Positions 1 through 11,524 of a DNA stretch of 64,000 nt are shown in pieces. The position numbers and the translations under genes are program-made. The DNA comes from Brugia malayi (lineage: Eukaryota; Nematoda; Chromadorea; Rhabditida; Onchocercidae). The notes below the pieces were generated by a model. The model saw only the letters and a list, made by a program, of their open reading frames with translations. It was not told the DNA's origin and did not search any database. The stretch's first letter is position 1. Each line of letters starts with the position of its first letter. The stretch covers positions 7,872,501 to 7,936,500 of the forward strand of contig NW_025062476.1 of the NCBI RefSeq assembly GCF_000002995.4. Direction: 5' to 3'.

Positions 1-736
1 TTTATTATGCTTATTAAATGCAACTTTTTGGTCAATTTTTTTTCTTCAGTGCAAAAAAAATTAACGAATGAACTTCATAAATTCCAGTAATGTTTGCATG
101 GTTAAGCATCGGTAAAATTTGTAATTCTCGTGGAAGAAAACGGATTATAAAATCTGTTTGTGACCTAAATACATGAACAAACGAACTAACACAGAAGAAT
201 TGACAGATGATTTGGTAATTATAGCTAATTTCGAATCTGTCAGTCCTGTCGAAAACTTATAATACTTTAATGTACATGAACTTCATTACAGTTTGAACTA
301 ATATGATAAGGTATCACTTTCAAAACTTTCTTCATCTTCAGTATTAGGAATTATGTTAAGAGACAGTTAAATAAGCTTTCATATTTATATGCTAATTTTT
401 AGAAATAGAGGAATTTTAAAAGTAGGTGACCTAGTCTTTTTTTTCTAACATGTCGTTAAAGTGTAACTGACCGTCTGTCGATAATTTTGATTGCAACATT
501 TTTAGAAAGTTTTTTAGACCAAGCCAATTGAACTTTCGAATATGTCCCCTTTCCTGATGAAAACTTTTATTATTTTCACACTAGAATTTCTCAAGTATTC
601 CTCCACTTTGCATATCACGATATTATCAAACGCATTTGTTACTAAAGATATCATGATCATAGCAGATTTTCTCAGTAAATTGCTATAATAAAGCCATACA
701 TATTCATTCTTAGTTTTTTTTTTTTTTTTTTTTTTC
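1..736. other. Gene-free AT-rich stretch
   Basis: I see no convincing exon here on either strand. It holds homopolymer runs, including a T run at about 715-735. Read on the minus strand that run is an A tract just downstream of the candidate minus-strand exons at 737-1118. Confidence 0.5.
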
Positions 737-1118
737 TCACAAATAAATTAACATGTAAAGAATATTTGGAGTTGTGAAAATTTTAACAAATATTTTTGTT
801 CCAAATATCCATATTCGTAAACTTGCCTCTATATTGCAGTGATCAAGAAAAATTATGTCTGCTCGCTATATTTGTAAATAGGTCTGACACATCGAACTTA
901 CCAATTATTTCAATACATTTATATCCACTGGTTAACAATTGATTACTCAATTCAGCGCTTGCTGGACTTTGAGCAGATATCATTAATCTGGTTCTGAACA
1001 ATAGCAGCTAGTACTTGCGATGATTCAGGAAGGCAACAAACAACCTAACCTACTCTGCCATCCAAATATCAGCATCTCACCTTCAAATTAGCTATAATTT
1101 GCAGAGGACCCAAGAAAC
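737..1118 (-). CDS. Candidate exons of an unrecognised minus-strand gene
   Basis: Two short segments read as exons on the minus strand. The first is 1081-1118, bounded by a TCAATAG acceptor and an AAG|GTGAGA donor. The second is 902-1007, with a TACTAG acceptor and a TTG|GTAAGT donor, and encodes a clean peptide containing ISAQSPASAELSNQLL. A possible last exon follows after an acceptor near 830 and stops at 737-739. Frame is kept across the junctions. I do not recognise the protein and no upstream exons were found before PDCD10, so this could be the 3' part of a small gene or a fragment. Exon structure is inferred; no homology is claimed. Confidence 0.25.
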
Positions 1119-2255
1119 CTATTGATAAAAATCATTTTAACAAAATGATGCCATTAATGATTCCTTCTTCTACTTATGCAATTTGGAATCGAAAAAAAAA
1201 ACGAATTTTTAGTTTCTTCATGATTTGAAAGTGCTAGGAAGCATGTTTGTATAACTAGTAGAAAGCAGAACATTTATTGTCATAAGACAGAAGAAACAGA
1301 AAGAAACGTAACAGTTTGACAAAGAAAGACACAAAAAAGCCAAAAACAACTGCAATGAGGTACAAAATTTTCATAACATTAACTAAGCAAATAAAGAACA
1401 TTTCCACTGCTAAAACAAGTTTGATTTAAGCTTAAAACCGACTACAATAGCAAAAATGAACAAATCAGCATATTAAAGTTTAGATATCATACTTTTCTCA
1501 AAGCTATTTCCATCAAACATCAATTTCGAGCAAGATAAGTAATTCTCCAAATTTACTAATTTTTCGGTAAGACACATAAGTTATGCACGGTTTGAAACTT
1601 CAAACATGTTGTGGAATACACTAAAAACAACCAAATGAATCTTTCTTGATTAATCAAGGGAATTTTTTGAAAATGATACAGTTCCCTTAAAAAAAATAAT
1701 TTTAAAACAAAAATTATATGCTTCAAAATTTGTTTTGAAATAGCAGAATATAAAATATAGACTACAATTTATTTAACAAGTAAATCAATGAAGAATGGCA
1801 GTATATTTTGAAGAATCCTGGAAGATAAAACGCTTTCAAGAACCAACCTGAAAATATTCCTCGTGAATCTGAAACCGAACTAGCAAGCATATCAATATAT
1901 AGTGATTCTACCCAAAAATATGCATAAATTAAATTATGCAAAAAATGATAAATTCATTTTGTTAGGTAACACATTATTATCAGCTATTATTTCCCTATTT
2001 TCAAATTAAAAAAAAGAATTGTTTTGAGGAGTAAAATAAATTCTGGGACTAAATCCCACCTACTAAATTTTTCTAGTTCTGAAACAGAAAATTCTAAACT
2101 CAACCAACTTATCAAGCTCACTCATTTCTATTACGAAAATGCTGCGTGGTTTGATATTAAAGCTACCGTTCCACGATTAACTCGTACAAAAAATTCAGCT
2201 TTTAAAAGAAACAAAAGAGAAGATATTACCCTTCCACACCGTTTCTGAATTATTT
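1119..2255. other. Intergenic stretch, nothing firm
   Basis: There is no supported gene. The minus strand at about 2163-2227 carries a short open stretch after a pyrimidine-rich acceptor. It could be an alternative last exon for the PDCD10 homolog if the GTAATT after its RTIREKMRK segment is used as a donor. A plus-strand open frame at 2024-2248 begins with TTG, not ATG, and has no gene context. Confidence 0.4.
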
Positions 2256-3895
2256 TCAGAAGAAAAAGTAAAAAGAATTATTCTCAATAATTACCTTTCG
2301 CATTTTCTCTCTTATAGTCCTAATTAACAAAGCTGTCTGGAAAATCAACTGGTTAGCCGAAATCGAAACCTGGAAATTAAAAGCAAAGAAATAATTGCAG
2401 CGCAGGGTAAGTTTTTTACTTTCCACCACACGAGACTCCTAGCCAACAAAAACTTAACTGGATTACTGCAAACAAAGCATGTAACAGAGGCGGAATACCT
2501 GAGTTGCGTTTTGATCTTTGAAATACTCTTTTAATGTATTGCTGAAGCGTTTTGAATAATGGACAAATTCCCGTTTTCGCTTCTCAACTGCTGTAAATAC
2601 AAAAATTTTTCAGAAATACTAAATAAAAGAATATAAGCATTCTGTCACCAAGAGAAATCATAAAAGACAAATATGAAGAAAAAAATTACAAAACCAAAAT
2701 ACTACTTACAAAGTTGAACGCTCGGATGGATCACTTGCATTACTGCATTTGTAGCATCTAAAAGTTTCTTAATAGATGATGCTATCTCCTTTATTGTTTC
2801 CAGAAAAGTCCGTCGATCGGACATTTCTTCAGGTACACGAGCTAGAACTCGCCGCAGAGCAACTGCCCTGAAAGAAACTTTTATCTAGTTTCACAAAATT
2901 CGAGCTGTTTCAGAATTCACTGCACAACCATAAAGAATGGGGCCTAACCTTAACGACAATTCTTGATATTCTTTTTGATGTAGATTTGGTAATTCCAAAT
3001 CCTCTGTTGGTGCAGTTGCCTGCCTCCGCAGAAAAGCTTCCTGCAACAAGGAGAACATAATTTCAAAACAACATTCATAAAACAACTGTTACCGAACAAC
3101 AGAATTCCATTCTAGAAGGAAAATCAATCTATATTTAAAAATAGCTTTCTCAGAGCGGCGGGTAATGGCTCTGTTATTCAAAAGTCATGAATCATAAAAT
3201 GCAATATTTAAAAGGCAGACAATCTACTGATTTAAAGATAATCTTATTGATTTATTGATTTGAAACATTTTTGCATGATCGATCTGCAACAATCGCTTAG
3301 AACATAAGATGAGTTGTGAAAATATATTTGAACGATTTTCATAATTCTTGATTTATAAACTTTATAAGTTAGAGAAGTCTTGGAAATTAGAAAATTATCA
3401 AAACCGATGTCAAAGGTACTACTTGCAGATTAATATTCAACTCTGAGTCAATCAGCAAGACTTTCGTGAAGTCGAACAGAAAGGATGGCGAAGAAACATC
3501 AGCCTGTCTCAAAGTACTCCGCAACCGCTGGAAGATAATTTATAGAAGTTCGGGAAGTTTTGAAAATTAAAAAAAAAAGGATTAGTAAACTAGATCTGGT
3601 TTATGAAAAAAAAATGACAAAACTAAGCAATCAATATACTCTATGGTAAGGAAGCGATAATCTGTCGAATAAGACACTAAAAATATTGTTTAAAGATTCA
3701 TACTGACATTCGTTTAAACTACTTCTAATTCATTCAGAAATAAAAAAGAAAATATTTTCATATAATGTTTACTTGAATCACATGAACAGCACTATCGTCA
3801 TTTCGACGATTTTGGACAACACGATCCAATACGCCGCTGTACAAGCATTGATATGTCATCGCACCTAGATATCCTCCTTCTTCATTCATCGCCAT
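2256..3895 (-). CDS. PDCD10: PDCD10 / CCM3 homolog (programmed cell death 10)
   Basis: Homolog of PDCD10/CCM3, the adaptor that binds GCK-III (MST3/4-type) kinases and striatin in the STRIPAK complex and acts in Golgi, cytoskeletal and excretory-canal or vascular tube formation. Six exons can be read on the minus strand: 3773-3895, 3423-3527, 2949-3040, 2710-2867, 2499-2590 and 2256-2369. All have GT-AG introns and consistent phase, giving about 227 residues (human 212). The start ATG at 3893-3895 lies just after a TTTTAG acceptor, which may be a trans-splice site. The N-terminal dimerisation helices are in exons 1-2. The C-terminal FAT-homology region contains TFLETIKEIASSIKKLLDA and VEKRKREFVHYSKRF, close to human CCM3 segments, followed by VSISANQLIFQT. 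The extreme C-terminus is uncertain: either it stops at 2256 or it splices at a GTAATT donor to a short exon near 2165. Confidence 0.93.
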
Positions 3896-4897
3896 TATTA
3901 CTAAAACCATACACCATCATAAAGTTGAAATAAGACTAGGTTCTCTGCATAAAAACGTGGTTCTAAGTAAATCCAATGATGGCACAATAATAATGAAACC
4001 ATTCGCAAAAGCTGAAAATTGAAAAATTCTCATATATTAGATAAATATGCAGAATTCCCAAGGAAATTAAGTATTTCGTTTTACTCCATATTTAATTCAG
4101 CTGAGTAGAAAAGACGGATGATAATTTGGAAAAATTTAGATTCATGATAGTTATTCTGGTAAAAAAAATAGATGACATATTAAATTCAATAATCTAGAAC
4201 ATACGTTGGCACATTTATTTCATAAACAGTAATCAGATTTCAAACAAAAAGCTGTTTTCTCTTATGTCATCACATTTCACACTAATTCAAATCAAATTCA
4301 ATAACGTGAGAGTAGCAATTTACGAAATAGTCAACGTTATCTATCATAATCCGTCAACACTCTTCAAGAGAAGTTTAACGTCATACAGATGACAGAAAAG
4401 GTTCTATATTGAAATGATAAAGCGAAATAGAGAAATAAAAGCAAAAGAAAACTTGGGAACAAAATCAAATAAATTCAAGAAGTGATACGAAGTCACCTAA
4501 CCTGACGTCTGTCCGTTTAATGGGTACTGAGAATCCGATAATGGGAAGCGAGAAAATGAAATGAATAAACTTATATTTTAACTGAACAATTTTTAGGATG
4601 ATTATGAAGCTTCGTCTAAGTCTAAATAATTACTTGAGAAGAGATTTAGAGGTAAGATGTTTTTAGTCTAAACAGAAGTTACGATAATATAATACTGAAG
4701 TCACGTTTACTGAAATTACGGACATGTACATAAGTAGAGAGGAAGATAATAATTGTTAGTTCCTGCGATGTCTTGCATTAGTTATCAATTTGTATTCTAA
4801 ATTTCAGTAACCGGTTGAGAAGACTAAATAGAGTCAGTTCAAAAATGCCTAGCAAAATCCCGATACTCACATAACGCCAAAACAATATAAGAAAACA

Positions 4898-5308
4898 TCA
4901 GCCATATGGAATCTGGACTTTCAAGTATCCGCCACTCGTTAAATAATGTGTCAACAAATCACATATTGTATGACAACTTTTGTTGGAAAACATATTTAAG
5001 GAATTTTCGAATTCAACAATCTTTATGACGATGATCACCAATGGATCACTTTTTATAACTGCAAATAAATTAGCCTTCAAAATTTTCAACAATTTTGTGC
5101 GAAGTTCATAATTTGTAATCTCCACAAATATACATAAAACTTGATATTGATGGGATGAAGACGGAAGTAAAGGAGAAGACCTCTCATCCATATTCCAAAA
5201 CTGCAAAAAAGGAAACATCGTTATAACATTGAGCAGTTACCCAGCGATCTGCTTTACCTTAGTAAAGCCTAAACTTAACTGATTACGATTCTTGCATTGA
5301 GAAGCCAT
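4898..5308 (-). CDS. Unidentified protein, spliced, minus strand
   Basis: A first exon starts with ATG at 5306-5308 (MASQCKNRNQLSLGFTK). It is joined by a short GT-AG intron ending in TTTTTTGCAG to a long open exon down to a stop at 4898-4900. The second exon encodes a serine-rich start (DERSSPLLPSSSHQYQ), then leucine- and isoleucine-rich helical sequence (KLLKILKANLFAVIKSDP). I cannot assign a family. A strong donor (AT|GTGAGTATC near 4869) lies past the stop in another frame, whose reading (ESPDSIWLMFSYIVLALCEY) also looks coding. An extra small intron, a frameshift or a different 3' structure is therefore possible. The gene could share a promoter with the divergent plus-strand gene at 5789. 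Confidence 0.45.
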
Positions 5309-5788
5309 TGATAGCGATCAGTTTGTTAAGCGTGGTGTGAGTAGATATCCAAGCGTACAAGTATGGAAGTGCTAGAGCTTTAAAGATGAATAGTACATAG
5401 CTAAGGACGACAACACTGATATTATCAGTAAACTGAATCACTATCAAATGTTATCACGGATTACAGTACATTTGATCACTTCCTAAACAAAATTTATAAA
5501 GCAATGGACGAAAACTCCACTTTGCAGCTATTTCCAAAGGAAACTAATTTAATGCATTCAGTCCATCATGAAAATTTAGTCTCACAGCGCTGCAAGAAAG
5601 TACTGAAGTTGTTAGCGATTGTTAGAGATTCTTTGTTATTATTGTATTAGCTGCTCAATATTAGTCTACGCATATGCTAATTTAGTGGGAATAGATGCTA
5701 CAAAAAGAAAATACTTAGGAAAAAAGAAACTACAGATTGTTTATTGTAATATAAGTACTAACTGGTGATTGGTTAGAGTAAGACGAAG
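5309..5788. promoter_or_regulatory. Putative shared promoter between divergent genes
   Basis: This 480-bp spacer separates the start codons of a minus-strand gene (5308) and a plus-strand gene (5789). The head-to-head arrangement suggests a common regulatory region. I see no specific motif I would name. Confidence 0.3.
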
Positions 5789-6736
5789 ATGTCATTTTTT
5801 TTCCTACTGCTAATTATGTGTGTCGTTGGTGCCGTAGGTTATTTTGTCGTGAAGGTTCGTTGTGAGCGATGAATGATTAATGGTGGAACTTTTAACCTCC
5901 GATAGAACACTCCATTCTTTAGTGGCTTATTATTCTTTTAATGTCGTAAATTGCATTAACTATTCTCTCTTACTAATTCTCACTGTTAAAAATGCATTCT
6001 AGAAAATTATGACGGAAATCTACTATAATGCCGTTACGCAATTAGTGATGACTTTCTTTTCAGAAAAAGAGCGCTGCCGGTATTGCTGCAGCAGTTGGAA
6101 TGCGTGTAAGCATTTTACATTTCTATGAATTTTTCGCTTTCCTCATATCAAATGATCCGTAAGAGTATTGTTTTAAACTTTTATATTCTTTCACAAATGT
6201 TGTTAAATTTATTCATTGAAACACTAAAGTTATAAAGTGTTCAGGATGATGTATCCGCTACCGCAAAACCTATGGATCCAACGCCCGAAGTTAATGCAAG
6301 TGTTTCAACACTACTATTTTGTTTTTCACATTATTTCCACTTTTCATTCCCAGCGTGGTGTATCAAGATTTAAAAATTTTTCTTTCCAAGAGAGTTTTGA
6401 CATTTTGAAACGAGCTGTGAACTGTGACAGTATGTGAGATTTTTGATTACATATTGTTGTTGATATGCATACTGCATTGCCATCTGAACTCCATTCTCTT
6501 TGCTTTCTATATTATAGATGTGGTGACGCAAACTATCTTTGTTCATAGGAAACTACTCTTTTCATTTTCTAAATTAAAAATGACATATTCAATTATTTTG
6601 AATGCTGAAGACGCGACTGTTACAGATTTCAACACCGTCAACTGGAACAGACTCACAAGGAATGGAAGGAAGTAAAAGTGGCTCAAAAAAAAAGAAAAAG
6701 AAAGGTAGTAAACGAAAGAAACAGAAGAAGCAGTGA
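5789..6736 (+). CDS. Small single-pass membrane protein with lysine-rich tail
   Basis: A short plus-strand gene. The first exon (ATG 5789-5791) encodes a hydrophobic start, MSFFFLLLIMCVVGAVGYFV, that would serve as signal peptide or signal anchor. The second exon follows a CTTTTCAG acceptor (KKSAAGIAAAVGMR). The third begins GATGATGTATCC (DDVSATAKPMDPTPE) and appears to end at a GTTAAT donor. The last exon, after GTTACAG, gives ISTPSTGTDSQGMEGSKSG, then a poly-lysine tail (KKKKKKGSKRKKQKKQ) and stop at 6734-6736. Total is about 86 residues. The last junction is the weakest, because other frames of the terminal exon are also open. No family is recognised; the shape is a signal anchor plus a very basic, presumably cytosolic, tail. 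Confidence 0.5.
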
Positions 6737-9700
6737 ATGGAAATGAGAAGCGTCTTATGGGAGGATTTATTTGAACCTCTTTTTCCTCCGTAGACAACGA
6801 GCCGTAGAGCTTGCAATAACTAACGAATGACGTCACATAATTTCTATAGCTCCACATTTCTTTTATCCTTCCCTTTCACTTTCTCTCAATATATCACTAA
6901 CATAAATTTTTTCCCCTCAACAGTTCCATAAATAAACTTTTTGTACATTAAGAAGCCTTGCTGCAAGAAGTATTGAAATAAGCAGGAGGAGAACTCGATT
7001 TAAAAATCCCATGTACAGTCAACTTCCGTTATTTTAATATCTCCTCCCAGTTATTTTCATCATCCCATCTATTTCCTTGTTGCCTTCTATTCATATTTAA
7101 ATAGTGTGTTTATTTTGTTTCTAAAATGAGACTCTATATCCGTGCGCTTTTCTAGCCAAAGCGCGGACTTATTTCCCATTTGGCGACAAATGGAATATTT
7201 GTAAAATTACTTGTAATCTTCAGATTTTCAAAATATGCCAGAATGTTTCTAAATTATTTTTAAGAAAAATCTATCTTTTTTAAATCATTGATTTCTGTAG
7301 TTGTTTAGTATGAACAGTTCTTCCTCTGGAGAAGTAGTGGTAAAAATTGATTCAGTTTTGTTTTTTTTTTTTTTTTTTGCAAAACATTATATCTTTTTCG
7401 GTTACTGGTTTATTAGATTGAAAAAAAAAAAGAAGAAAATACGACAGTGATTATTATGAATTCAGTTTTTATGTTTCTGAATTCATGATAACAGAATATG
7501 AAGTAACTTACCATATGTGATGAAATGGCAGCTTGCTATTCCAACAAAGCGAAACAGATAAGTTGTTATAAAATTTTAATAATCTAGAAAAGCTTTGTTT
7601 CAAGTTCTCAGTTGTGACATACCAATAAACTCATAAATTCCTAAAAATTTTTTCTTAAAATTTATGAGCTGATTCGAAAAAGCAATGAAAGGTGGTCTTT
7701 GTATGATACCAAGTTGATAACCTCTTGGGCTTTATGCGGATTACATATGTGAGGTGTCAACGAGAATATTTGTAATTCAAATTGCAGAAGTGGAACTAGT
7801 GACTTGTGACACTTATATTTGATCGGTAATTCTCAGATTCATTGCTGAGTGAAACTTTTGAAAATTTGCTCTTCAACCAGATAAATCCTGTAACGCGAGT
7901 GGACAATATTCGCGTTCTGTGTAAAGAGAACATCCATTTATTAGAAAATTCTGAATACAATTAAAAAGCTCTATCTTTTTTAAAAATTTTCTTTATCCTT
8001 TATTTTTCCTTCTTTTCACAGGATATATTCATATATCCTGTCCATATGTTTTATGGCTATTCATATGGCCTTCATCATCTGATAATCTTCTTATTTAAAT
8101 TTCAGTATCTTGATTAACTTCGAAAAGAAACGGAACATTCGGCGTACACTTATGGGAAATTTTACCTTCTTTTACTTTTTTTTTCACTTTTCCCTAGGTT
8201 CCACAGAAAATTAGCAATAATTTTTAAAAAAAGCAGCAATAACAATAATAACGATAATGTGTACACGTATCATGTATATTCGCATGTTCTTTTTTTGTTA
8301 ACATATCTAAAATGCTTATTAAGCTTATTTAATTAATGGTAAAATTAATTAAGCTATCGCTTTATCTTCATTGTTATCGATGGTTAGGTGAAAACCTGGT
8401 TGAAGTATTATATTAGTTCAACTGTTCGGAATGTTCAGCAAGCCTAGTTTGTGGCTTCATTGGAAGTGGAGCATCCGAAATCTTAATTTTCGAGATTTTA
8501 AAAGCTAATTTTGCATACTGTTTTTAATATTCATATCTTTTTGTCTTTGCAAAGTTCTTGGTTACTCTTTAGAATTCACTACTTCCCACGAATTCAAAAT
8601 ATCAGAACTTCCCTCGAACATTTCTAAGCATTCTAAATAGAATAAATTTAGTGGAAGCTTTTGATGACACATAAATTCAATTGCAATGAAGTTAGGGTTA
8701 GATTTAAGCTATCATAGTTTTTAGCAAGTTGAAAACAAAGCAACTGTTTCGTTCAGCGTTTTAGTTTTCTTCTCTAACTTTCTTCAAAATATATCTTTTT
8801 GAATTCTTTATTTGTGGGGTTGAAGGGATTCGCTGGGACGTGGATGGCAGTAGTATAATAACACAGAAATAGATAAATTTATGATTAATATAGAGCCAGA
8901 AGTGGCGGTTGAAGTCGATGGAATGGTACATCTATAGGACACATAGGTGTATATATAAATAAAGTAAGAATGGTTTACAACAAACATTCTGATAAATTCT
9001 TATTGAATTGATATGTAAACAAAAAAGAGCGACGACAAAGGAAGATCTGATACAACATAACAACTGAAAATTGGTTATCGGATCGGGAACATATGTAATG
9101 CGTTCCCGGTAATTGAGTCATTAAGCCGGTATAGCAATCAAAAAAGAATAAAGAATTAACTGGATGATTAAACACAACGGATATTCTAACATTTATTTAG
9201 TTACAATTTCTGCAACGAATCATTTGAGTGAGAAATACTCGCATATTCTCTTATTTAGACATATCGTAAATTATTTTAAGATTCCTGACATTCAAAATTT
9301 GCGAAAGTTTAGCTATTAAATTCAGTCATTTGTCCTGACCCCGCTGTTCAGGTAATAATATACTGCTGATAAAAGTATTTATGGAAATACTGTGCAAATT
9401 TTGAGCATCGCGAACCTTTAAATGATAAGATAATTTGTGTTTTAAATATTCTCACTCAAATGATTCATGACATAAAATGAATATAAATGGATGTTACAGT
9501 AAGGTAAATCATTAGGTTAATTTCTCACTCTTTTTTTTATTTCGAATCTCTAATTAAATTCCCATGCCTTAATAGCTAATTTACAAAAAACCAATATTCA
9601 TGCAAATGTTTTCGGTCTGATAAACAATTTTATCTCATTCATTATTGATCTTCTTCTCTCCAGTTTTCTGTTCACATAAAGCTTCTCCCAGAAAAGAAAA

Positions 9701-11524
9701 CCGACCAAAATATCCGATTGTACCAAACCAAACCAAACAAAAAGAATTTACTACAATCACAATGCTTTATCGATGTATGTACCTCATTTTTTATTTCTGT
9801 TTTATTAGTGAGAGTGATTAATAATCCCAATGTTATATTATGTCATGGGCGGCAGTAAATTTTTACTTCAAAAAAACAAAAAAAAAGAGACAACTGCAGA
9901 AGCTACAACTCTCTTCATAATCATGTGCTTAGAACTATTTAATATCATATTTATTTATTTATTCGTGTATCATTTCCTGATTTCATTAGTTTAATAACTC
10001 TCAGATCAAAATTTACCGGTAAATCCGGTCAAAAAAAAAGTGCTTACGCTCACTCAAGCGAAATACGTACGAAAATTTTGCATCTAGAGTGGAAGTTTAA
10101 AACTAATTACAAAGGCAATAAACTGCTGTCTGGGTATTTTGAAAGAATTTCATATTACTGAGAAACAAATTGTTATAGGAGGTGTTTAGGAAGGTCTTGT
10201 AACAGGAGCTTATTTTAGGAAAAACTTTTTCAGTCGAAAATTGATGACAGAACAACGACAGATTTTTGTTTCCGTATTCGAAAAGTTAGGGTTAAAATAC
10301 TTTGACCACAAAGGGACTTGTTGTCCATTGTGGAAAGTCTTAGATTAAGTAATACAAGAATATGGTGAGTAGTTGTGAGTATTTATGGTGGCCTGGTGAA
10401 TTTTTATTCTAAATATAATTCAATATAAATAACTTTTTCATTCTTCCATTCCTTCCTTCTCTTCTAAAAAAGAAGAAAAAGGAACATGAATCGAAAATTG
10501 TAGGCTCGAAATTACCCTCTCCAAAGTAATGGAATGTGATTGATTCAAAGTGATATGATTCCATCAATACATTGGGCAACCGATCATTGAAATTTAGAAA
10601 ACTGCTTAGATTATTTAAACGATTCTAAAGATTTTTGTAATCGAATTTAAATCTTTTGCATTAAATTTGTGGAGATTTTTTATCATTCACGCGAACAAAC
10701 TGTAATTAAATGTAAGAGAATGAATACTAATGAAAAAAAACAGCAATGATTGATCTAAATGGGTCAGAAAAGTTTATCATTTCTTTCTGTCAACAATGAG
10801 CTTTCTGAATGACCCAAATTCAAAATAAATTCACAACTTCTTCCTCATATTGTTTCAATTTTTAACAGTGACGGAATAGATGTCATTCGTACGAACAATA
10901 AATCCAATTGCAATGAAAATAAAAGCAATTTAACAAAAAAAAAAAAAGCATTTCAAGTATTTTTCAAACAATTTTCAAAAAAAGAACGGAAATGACCTAT
11001 GAACTGCACACAAGAAGTGTTATATTTCTATAAACTATGAATATATATTAATTTACTGTTCATTGCTAGTTTTAACACAGTCCTATCATCTTCAATATTT
11101 TAAAAACTCTCTGAACTTTTGAATCATTTTTGTCACAGTATATGGCACAAAATTAGCCCAGTAATTTGGTCCAAAGCATTTGGTTAATTATTATTGTTTT
11201 AAAGGTATTCAGATAAAGCCTTTAAAAAAGAATAGAGGTGTAAGAGTTCATTCTGAAAAGGTCAGTTAAAACAACAAGTTGAAGACGATGAAGTCCAAAA
11301 TATCTCATATTTTAGCACAGTGCATAACGACAACATTTCATGCAAGATGCTAGCCAAGGCCATCACTATGGCTGAGTTATTAAAGACTACAACCAGTCCA
11401 GAAGTCAAAAAAAAATAACTCGAACAAAACGAAAGGATTGCCCAGCATCAACTTAACAAGAGGTATTTGAACAGCAACAGAAATGTGACTTATATAGTCT
11501 CATTAGAAGATGTATTTGTTCTAT
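6737..11524. other. Gene-poor intergenic region
   Basis: About 4.8 kb with no gene I can support. It holds T/A homopolymers (about 7360-7378 and 7424), AAT-type low complexity near 8240 and an imperfect inverted-repeat element at about 9181-9508 (listed separately). A short plus-strand reading near 8887 (MINIEPEVAVEVDG) is too small and isolated to call. Confidence 0.5.
9181..9508. repeat. MITE-like inverted-repeat element
   Basis: The left arm (9181-9240) and the reverse complement of the right arm (about 9440-9508) share an exact core, GAATCATTTGAGTGAGAA. Outside the core, more weakly matching blocks remain in the same order (TAACATTTATTTA versus TAACATCCATTTATA), toward the element ends. 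The inner sequence is about 200 bp with no ORF. This is the shape of a non-autonomous terminal-inverted-repeat element. Exact ends and target-site duplication are not resolved. Confidence 0.5.

Noticed and set aside
6543..6857. Open frames on the minus strand opposite the end of the small plus-strand gene
   Set aside because: They are shadows of the lysine-rich terminal exon (poly-A codons read as Phe/Ser) and lack splice signals.
9087..9111. 7-bp hairpin CGGGAAC...GTTCCCG
   Set aside because: Too short, with no extension of the stem and no other RNA-gene feature.
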